DNA of 9,404 bases from assembly GCA_023422735.1 (NCBI GenBank), contig JAFAGL010000196.1, positions 1 to 9,404 on the forward strand, given 5' to 3'. The position numbers and the translations under genes are program-made. Shown piece after piece: positions 6,056 to 9,404 of the stretch. The DNA comes from Pseudomonadota bacterium (GTDB lineage: Bacteria; Pseudomonadota; Alphaproteobacteria; Rhizobiales; Rhizobiaceae). The notes under the pieces were generated by a model that saw nothing but the letters and a program-made list of their open reading frames with translations, was not told the origin of the DNA and searched no databases. Position 1 is the stretch's first letter, and each line of letters starts with the position of its first letter.

Positions 6056-6862
6056 TCAGCGTCCCTTGAAAACCGGCGCACGCTTTTCGCGAAATGCGAG
6101 CCGACCCTCAGCGAAATCTTCGGAGAGATGGCATTGCCTTGAGATTTCTTCCACCGCCGCCATGTCACGCATCTGCGGATCGAACACGATCTGCTCGACC
6201 GTGAGCTTGGTTGCCTGGATCGAAAGGGGGGCGTTCGCTGCAATGCGATGGGCCAGCTTGAAAGCCTCGGCCCAAAGATCGCTTATTTCATGAAGATGCT
6301 CGACCAGTCCCCAGTCATAAGCCGTTTGCGCATCAACCGTATCACCCGCATATAAAAGCCGCTTGGTTCTCGCCGGACCGATGGCATCAACCAATCTGTT
6401 GAGCCCTTCATAGCCATAAGCAATGCCAAGCTTGGCTGCCGGGATACCGAACCGCGCATCCCGGTCCGACAAGCGAAAGTCGCAATTCAGCGCCGTCATG
6501 ACGCCGCCACCCAAACAATATCCGCGAATAACCGCGATTGTGGGCACAGGAAATTGCGCAAGCGCCCGCTGCCGTTCCACGAAGCTTCCGCCCTTACGCG
6601 GCTGCTCGTCGAAACTGCCGATATCGGCCCCGGCAACAAAAGCTTTGCCTCCTGTGCCCGTGACAAGCAGAACGCGAACCTGGTTTCTTGCAACTTGCAG
6701 CGCTTCCACCATTCCGCCGGTAGCGGCGTCGTCCAACGCATTCATTTTTTCAGGGTTCTGAAATGCTAGAACGCCGATCCCGTCTTCGATGCGCAATCCG
6801 ACCTTTCCATCGGCGAAGTTCTGCTGCGGCTGCCAATCAGGCGGAAAACTTTCAATGGTCAT
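6056..6862 (-). CDS. Crotonase-superfamily protein (annotatable as enoyl-CoA hydratase/isomerase), catalytic Glu pair absent
   Basis: This is a 268-residue cytoplasmic crotonase-fold protein expected to bind an acyl-CoA thioester. The oxyanion-hole segments are present: AFVAGADIGSF at 74-84 and GYCLGGGV at 114-121. The usual two catalytic glutamates are not: the equivalents of rat enoyl-CoA hydratase Glu144 and Glu164 align with Met122 (GGGVM) and Ala142 (IPAAKLG). It belongs to the common IPAAKLG..YGYEG type of bacterial crotonases, whose reaction is often unknown. The C-terminus REKRAPVFKGR is standard. The start at 6862 is chosen because an AAGGA Shine-Dalgarno (6874-6870) lies 7 bases upstream; a start at 6886 would add 8 residues and overlap the previous stop. 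It sits between two pseudogenes of its former operon (quinone oxidoreductase 20 bases upstream, GST 2 bases downstream). It is intact but perhaps without its original promoter. Confidence 0.9.
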   Translation of the reverse strand: MTIESFPPDWQPQQNFADGKVGLRIEDGIGVLAFQNPEKMNALDDAATGGMVEALQVARNQVRVLLVTGTGGKAFVAGADIGSFDEQPRKGGSFVERQRALAQFPVPTIAVIRGYCLGGGVMTALNCDFRLSDRDARFGIPAAKLGIAYGYEGLNRLVDAIGPARTKRLLYAGDTVDAQTAYDWGLVEHLHEISDLWAEAFKLAHRIAANAPLSIQATKLTVEQIVFDPQMRDMAAVEEISRQCHLSEDFAEGRLAFREKRAPVFKGR

Positions 6863-6882
6863 ATTTACGTCCTTCACGGCAA

Positions 6883-7186
6883 TCACGGAACAAACACCAT
6901 CGGGGCAGTCAAACGCCGGCTGTCAAGGCGTGCGTGAGTCTCGGCGGACTTTTCCAAAGGAAGACAATCGCTAACAGGCAGGTCAATCTCCCCGGTCTTC
7001 ACGGTCGCGAACAGCCGGTCGGCCGCTTCCTTTAATTCGCGCGGATTGGCGATCCAGTTTCGCAGCGTCGGCCGGGTCACGATGATCGATTTGGAATGCA
7101 GCCTTTGCAGATAGAAGGATCCCACATTGCCCGAGGCCGTTGCATAGCTGATCACCAAGCATGGCGCCGTTATCGAGGCGTTGCGT
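6883..7186 (-). pseudogene. Zinc-type quinone oxidoreductase (MDR family) remnant, C-terminal third only
   Basis: The minus-strand frame from about 7158 to the stop at 6885-6883 encodes VISYATASGNVGSFYLQRL, then IIVTRPTLRNWI, DRLFATVKTGEIDL and a PLEKSAETHARLDSRR-type ending with VFVP. This is the standard C-terminal third of NADPH:quinone oxidoreductases of the medium-chain dehydrogenase/reductase family (about 320 residues when whole). Just upstream, a different frame gives RLDNGAML, which would precede VISY in the family, so one extra base near 7157 breaks the frame. Beyond about 7186 no homology continues: the Rossmann and N-terminal domains are gone. No real start codon exists; the open frame could only begin at a TTG. 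The stop lies 20 bases before the crotonase start, the spacing of an old operon. Non-functional as read; the family call is from recognised motifs. Confidence 0.75.
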
Positions 7187-7423
7187 TCCGGTCATTCAGA
7201 TTTCGATCAATCAGTTCAAGCCTATCTTTCCGACGTCGCGGGCAATGCGCGGATGACGATCGCAGCCGCGAAACTTGCGATCCGACAAGTCAATCGAGAT
7301 GCCGAACAACGCGAAATCAATGCGGTCGACGCGGCTGTCGCAGTATGTTTTGCGAGCGAAGATTATCAGGAAGGTCGCCAAGCCTTCGCGCAAAAACGCA
7401 AACCCGTCTTCAAGGGACGATAA
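7181..7423 (+). pseudogene. Second crotonase/enoyl-CoA hydratase, C-terminal fragment only
   Basis: The + strand frame, open from 7148, shows family sequence from about 7199: DFDQSVQAYLSDVAGN, then MTIAAAKLAIRQV and a typical tail with FASEDYQEGRQAFAQKRKPVFKGR, ending in TAA at 7421-7423. This is the last 75-80 residues of an enoyl-CoA hydratase-like protein (usual length about 260). The CoA-binding and oxyanion-hole regions are absent, and the only available start is a TTG at 7181 without a ribosome binding site. Its truncated 5' side abuts the truncated 5' side of the quinone oxidoreductase remnant on the other strand. The preserved, uninterrupted tail suggests a rather recent loss. The tail resembles that of the intact minus-strand crotonase (PVFKGR in both), but these are paralogues, not copies. 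Its 3' end converges with the GntR gene 18 bases on. Confidence 0.75.
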
Positions 7424-7441
7424 AAACCAGCGGCGGCGCTT

Positions 7442-8116
7442 TCAAAGCGATCGAGCCGGCTTTGCTTCCGCTGCGCGACGATAGCTGACGATCAAATCAT
7501 TGAACTTGGTGCCCTGGATCGCGACGTGATCGCGCAGGACATTCATGGCCGTATCTGCATCGCCCTGTTCCAGTGCTTCCAGGATCTGGCGATGTTCTGC
7601 AAGCGATTGCGACATGCGGCCCCGAACCTTGAGCTGCATGCGGCGATAGGGCTTGAGCCGGCGATGCAGTTTGCTGGCCTCCCGAACCAGGAATGTGTTG
7701 CCGGATCCTTCGTAAATCAGGAAATGAAACACTTCGTTGGCCCGGTAATAGGCATCAACCTGGCCTGCGGCGACAGCTTCTTCGCATTCGATGACGGTTT
7801 TCGACAATTGCGCGATCAGTTCCGGCGTTACGCGCCGGGCAGCAAGCCTCCCGCAAAAGGCCTCCATCTCCGCCATCACCTCGAACATCTCGATCACTTC
7901 TTCGAAGGCCGGGTGACGCACGAAGGCGCCGCGCCGTGGCTCAAGATCGATTAAACCCGATGCAGCCAGTGCCTGAAATGCCTCCCGCAACGGCGTGCGC
8001 GACACATCGAATCGTTGTGACAGTTTGATCTCATCGAGACGCTCGCCATTTGCGAACGCGCCCTCCACGATCAACTGTTCCAATTCTTCGCGAACTTTAT
8101 CCGACCGGCTGGACAT
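7442..8116 (-). CDS. GntR-family transcriptional regulator, FadR subfamily (FCD effector domain)
   Basis: This is a 224-residue DNA-binding repressor/activator. The N-terminal winged helix-turn-helix (about 5-67) contains the family block GERLDEIKLSQRFDVSRTPLREAFQAL and the wing GLIDLEPRRGAFV. The C-terminal all-helical FCD domain (about 73-215) binds a small carboxylate-type effector, usually with a metal. Putative ligands are Asn127 and His131 (ANEVFH), His175 (SLAEH) and His197 (LRDHV); Asn instead of Asp at the first position also occurs in the family. The ATG at 8116 gives a standard N-terminus, although no strong Shine-Dalgarno is visible. The gene is divergent from the TRAP receptor gene, sharing a 139-base control region that holds palindromes, so local regulation of that operon is likely (inference from the common arrangement). 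The 3' end faces the crotonase fragment. Confidence 0.94.
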   Translation of the reverse strand: MSSRSDKVREELEQLIVEGAFANGERLDEIKLSQRFDVSRTPLREAFQALAASGLIDLEPRRGAFVRHPAFEEVIEMFEVMAEMEAFCGRLAARRVTPELIAQLSKTVIECEEAVAAGQVDAYYRANEVFHFLIYEGSGNTFLVREASKLHRRLKPYRRMQLKVRGRMSQSLAEHRQILEALEQGDADTAMNVLRDHVAIQGTKFNDLIVSYRRAAEAKPARSL

Positions 8117-8143
8117 GAATTTTCAGCGTTGTGAACAAGATAC

Positions 8144-8194
8144 CATTGCCTTGCATACAAGAGGGTTGACAACAAATGCAATGACAAGTTTGCT
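8144..8194 (+). promoter_or_regulatory. Promoter of the TRAP operon with candidate GntR operators
   Basis: In the divergent region 8117-8255, a perfect -35 TTGACA lies at 8166-8171. At 17 bases comes TTTGCT (8189-8194), a poor -10. Just upstream is CTTGCATACAAG (8150-8161), an inverted repeat with CTTG/CAAG arms much like the TTGTATACAA-type sites of FCD-family GntR regulators. A second small palindrome, GTTGACAAC (8165-8173), covers the -35. Wider arms CATTGC (8144-8149) and GCAATG (8178-8183) flank both. Binding here would block the promoter. Positions are seen; regulator binding is inferred. Confidence 0.5.
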
Positions 8195-8255
8195 GCGACC
8201 GAGGCAATCGTCGGCAGGGAGGTGTCGCGTTTGCCAAACCGGTTGGGAGGAACCA

Positions 8256-9236
8256 ATGTTAAAAACGCTCGCGGCTTCAGCCGCCATGACGCTACTTGCT
8301 TGCGGTTTGGCAAATGCCACCGAACTGCGGCTATCGCACCAGTTTTCGACGAATGATGTGCGCCATCGCATCGCGCAAATGGTTGCCGATGACGTGGCTG
8401 CGGCCGATGTCGATCTGACAATCAAGATTTTTCCGTCTGCGTCTTTGTTCAAAGCGACCGAGCAATACATGCCGGTGTCGCGCGGGCAACTGGACATGAC
8501 TGTTTTTCCGCTCTCTTACGCCGGCGGGCAACGACCTGAATATAATCTCACCTTGATGCCCGGTTTGATCAAGGATCATGACCACGCGGCACGAATGAAC
8601 GACAGTCCGTTCATGAAGGCGATCCAGGATATCATGGCCGAAGACGACGTCATGGTCTTGGTGCACGGCTATCTCGCCGGCGGATTTGCTTCCAAAACCG
8701 GCTGCATCACCAAGCCCGATGATGTGAAAGGCAAAACCGTTCGCGCCGCGGGAAAGGCATTTGAGCAAATGCTTGAAGGAGCCGGCGCATCGATTTCCTC
8801 AATGCCATCTTCCGAAGCTTATAGCGGCATGCAGCAAGGCATTATCGACGCGCTGAACACGTCGTCGTCATCCTTTGTATCCTATCGTATGTACGAGCAG
8901 GTTGGCTGCTACACACCGGCGGGCGATGTCGCATTGTGGTTCATGTATCAGCCAATGCTGATCAACAAGACAACTTTCGAGGGTCTGACCCCGGAACAGC
9001 AGGAAGCGCTCACGACGGCCTCCGCCAAGGCCGAAGCCTATTATCTCGAAGAAGCCAAAAAGGAAGACGCTGCTTCCATCACACCATTCGAGAAGGCTGG
9101 CGTGGAGATTGCCAAGATGACGCCGGAAGACTTCGAGGCGTGGCGTACACTGGCGAAGGAAACCTCCTACAAGGCCTTCGTGGAAGAAGTCCCCGAAGGC
9201 CAACGCTTCCTCGACCTGGCCGCCGAGGTCCAATAA
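8256..9236 (+). CDS. dctP: TRAP transporter periplasmic solute-binding protein, DctP family
   Basis: This is the periplasmic receptor of a tripartite ATP-independent transporter, 326 residues, usual for DctP proteins. A Sec signal peptide occupies 1-21 (MLKTLAASAAMTLLACGLANA), with cleavage likely after ANA. LLAC at 13-16 resembles a lipobox but has Leu at -2, so a lipoprotein is less likely. Mature-domain hallmarks are ELRLSHQF at the first strand, a GQLDM segment at 77-81, DDVKGKTVRAAG at 155-166 with the conserved carboxylate-binding Arg163, MPSSEAYSGMQQGIIDA at 183-199 and the LTPEQQEAL motif at 244-252. The start at 8256 is fixed by GGGAGGA at 8245-8251; a longer frame upstream would run through the promoter. 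Cys150 and Cys218 could form a disulfide. The substrate is probably an organic acid (family knowledge), not identifiable here. It is followed by a hairpin and the presumed permease gene. Confidence 0.95.
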   Translation: MLKTLAASAAMTLLACGLANATELRLSHQFSTNDVRHRIAQMVADDVAAADVDLTIKIFPSASLFKATEQYMPVSRGQLDMTVFPLSYAGGQRPEYNLTLMPGLIKDHDHAARMNDSPFMKAIQDIMAEDDVMVLVHGYLAGGFASKTGCITKPDDVKGKTVRAAGKAFEQMLEGAGASISSMPSSEAYSGMQQGIIDALNTSSSSFVSYRMYEQVGCYTPAGDVALWFMYQPMLINKTTFEGLTPEQQEALTTASAKAEAYYLEEAKKEDAASITPFEKAGVEIAKMTPEDFEAWRTLAKETSYKAFVEEVPEGQRFLDLAAEVQ

Positions 9237-9246
9237 CGCAATACTT

Positions 9247-9274
9247 GGTCCGTGCCTTCGAACAGGCGCGGACC
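9247..9274 (+). promoter_or_regulatory. Intercistronic hairpin after the TRAP receptor gene
   Basis: Ten-base arms GGTCCGTGCC (9247-9256) and GGCGCGGACC (9265-9274) pair fully with one G-T wobble around an 8-base loop, 10 bases after the receptor stop. No T-run follows, so it is not a standard terminator. Such hairpins behind binding-protein genes commonly protect the receptor message and leave the downstream permease less expressed; that role is inferred here. Confidence 0.6.
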
Positions 9275-9371
9275 ATTCGAGCACACAGCCTCCATCCACA
9301 CACTCACGGCATCATCGCACGAACTGGCTCACTTGCCGGTGCGGAGACGGGTTGCCCTATCGAGGCCATCA

Positions 9372-9404
9372 ATGGAACAACCTGTCCCCATCAAACCCGC
9401 CGCT
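9372..9404 (+). CDS. Start of the next gene, presumably the small TRAP permease (DctQ), cut by the window end
   Basis: An ATG at 9372 opens MEQPVPIKPAA to the end of the window. A GAGG at 9362-9365 is suitably placed as a ribosome binding site. Only 11 codons are visible, so the product cannot be recognised. Assignment to the small integral-membrane TRAP subunit rests solely on position, 135 bases behind the receptor gene. It could instead be the large permease, a fused DctQM protein or an associated enzyme. Confidence 0.4.
   Translation, partial: MEQPVPIKPAA

Noticed and set aside
7437..7449. Palindrome CGCTTTCAAAGCG over the gntR stop, considered as a bidirectional terminator.
   Set aside because: The arms are separated by one base, so only about 4 pairs can form in a hairpin, and no T-run follows on either strand.
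7526..7954. 142-codon + strand frame opposite the GntR gene.
   Set aside because: It lies wholly antisense to a well-supported regulator and shows no domain features.
7995..8255. Upstream extension of the TRAP receptor frame by 87 codons.
   Set aside because: It would run through the gntR start and the divergent promoter and bury the clear signal peptide. The GGGAGGA site fixes the start at 8256.
1..9404. CRISPR arrays, insertion sequences, integrases, rRNA or complete tRNA genes.
   Set aside because: No regularly spaced repeats, transposase motifs, terminal repeats or cloverleaf with acceptor stem were seen on either strand. The pseudogene cluster shows no mobile-element trace.

Overview
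The window looks like a chromosomal stretch of an alphaproteobacterium, probably Hyphomicrobiales (rhizobial/Brucella-like). The basis is moderate GC, the protein flavour of the genes (a TRAP solute receptor, an FCD-type GntR regulator, a rhizobial-style FAD oxidoreductase carrying an NWGWIRQQGRD motif) and the dense operon packing. The genus is an inference. No mobile element, integrase, CRISPR array or complete RNA gene was seen.

Left part (1-2632, + strand): the distal end of a dipeptide/nickel-type ABC importer operon. In order it has the C-terminus of a DppB/NikB-like permease, a complete DppC/NikC-like permease, and two short NikD/NikE-like ATPases without the usual C-terminal oligopeptide extension. 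The genes overlap or nearly touch. The first permease has lost its expected stop codon: where an ATGA overlap with the next gene would be, the sequence is ATGT, so its frame runs 106 codons into the next gene.

Middle (2633-5721, + strand): a 276-base intergenic stretch with several nested inverted repeats (candidate structured RNA or regulatory region), then a beta-carbonic anhydrase, a DUF1275/YoaK membrane protein and a DAO-type FAD oxidoreductase.

Decay zone (5722-7423): a catabolic minus-strand cluster in ruins. Transcribed leftward, it once read quinone oxidoreductase - crotonase - glutathione S-transferase. Only the crotonase is intact, and it lacks both catalytic glutamates of classical enoyl-CoA hydratases. 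The GST has an internal deletion, a frameshift and a lost C-terminus. The quinone oxidoreductase keeps only its last third. Its broken 5' end abuts the broken 5' end of a second crotonase on the + strand, as if one deletion removed both N-termini and the shared divergent promoter.

Right part (7442-9404): an FCD-family GntR repressor (minus) divergent from a TRAP solute-binding protein gene (plus). The shared 139-base control region has a palindromic operator candidate and a perfect -35 box. After the receptor gene come a hairpin and the first codons of the next gene, presumably the small TRAP permease. The GntR protein probably controls the TRAP operon in response to its substrate, which cannot be named from sequence.
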